Of a DNA stretch of 6,373 nucleotides, positions 6,327 to 6,373 are shown one piece after another. Source of the stretch: an uncultured Candidatus Planktophila sp. GTDB lineage: Bacteria; Actinomycetota; Actinomycetes; Nanopelagicales; Nanopelagicaceae. Made by a program: the position numbers and the translations under genes. The stretch spans positions 1 through 6,373 of the forward strand of contig CALJUA010000105.1 in the NCBI GenBank assembly GCA_937975715.1, given 5' to 3'. Numbering within the stretch: position 1 is the stretch's first letter; the number at the start of each line of letters is the position of its first letter. The notes below the pieces were generated by a model that searched no databases, had not been told where the DNA came from, and was given only the letters and a program-made list of their open reading frames with translations.

Positions 6327-6373
6327 TCAAGGAGTCAAAGCAACAGAGGGCAGTTTGCCTTCAGTAAGAAGCA
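6327..6373 (-). CDS. Possible C-terminal end of an unidentified gene, cut by window edge
   Basis: One minus-strand frame stays open from the right edge to a TGA at 6329-6327 and reads LLTEGKLPSVALTP. This could be the tail of a protein whose body lies outside the window. Support is its position just ahead of a possible terminator and ahead of the ligase gene on the same strand. Fourteen codons are too few to name a family or exclude chance; a second minus-strand frame is open over nearly the same distance. Confidence 0.3.
   Translation of the reverse strand, partial: LLTEGKLPSVALTP

Noticed and set aside
1..6373. Mobile element, CRISPR array, tRNA or defence system
   Set aside because: No transposase, integrase, repeat array, tRNA-like fold or defence-type domain was seen; all long frames are explained by sugar-nucleotide and glycan genes.

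Overview
The window is a compact stretch of bacterial nucleotide-sugar and surface-glycan genes. Six confident protein genes cover nearly all of it. There is no gene-free gap over 300 bases, and I see no tRNA, rRNA, CRISPR array, insertion sequence or phage gene. Sampled G+C runs from about 35-45% in the left third to about 47-58% further right. The close packing, moderate G+C and absence of LPS-core genes would fit a small-genome freshwater actinobacterium (acI / Nanopelagicales-like). That placement is inference from general character only and is not firm.

Layout. Positions 1-1591 (minus strand) hold rmlB followed by rmlD, which runs off the left edge. Positions 1619-3372 (plus strand) hold rmlA and an extended-SDR nucleotide-sugar epimerase. 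The two operons diverge from only 27 bp, which contains both ribosome binding sites. Positions 3383-6274 (minus strand) hold an O-antigen-ligase/polymerase-family membrane protein followed directly by a UDP-sugar 6-dehydrogenase; the stop of the first abuts the start of the second. The last 99 bases hold a possible terminator, a possible -10 element for the ligase, and perhaps the end of another minus-strand gene.

How the genes fit together. RmlA makes dTDP-glucose from glucose-1-phosphate and dTTP. RmlB dehydrates it to dTDP-4-keto-6-deoxyglucose. RmlD performs the last reduction to dTDP-L-rhamnose. RmlC, the 3,5-epimerase between them, is not in the window. The epimerase and the UDP-sugar dehydrogenase would add a 4-epimerised sugar and a uronic acid to the precursor pool. 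The Wzy_C-type membrane protein would polymerise the lipid-linked glycan or transfer it outside the membrane. Together this looks like part of a capsule, cell-wall polysaccharide or glycoprotein locus.

I found no wholly new system. The points most worth a second look are the very tight rmlB/rmlA divergent junction, the C-terminally short RmlA with a changed regulatory-site region, the abrupt composition step between rmlA and the epimerase, and the zero-gap coupling of ligase and dehydrogenase.
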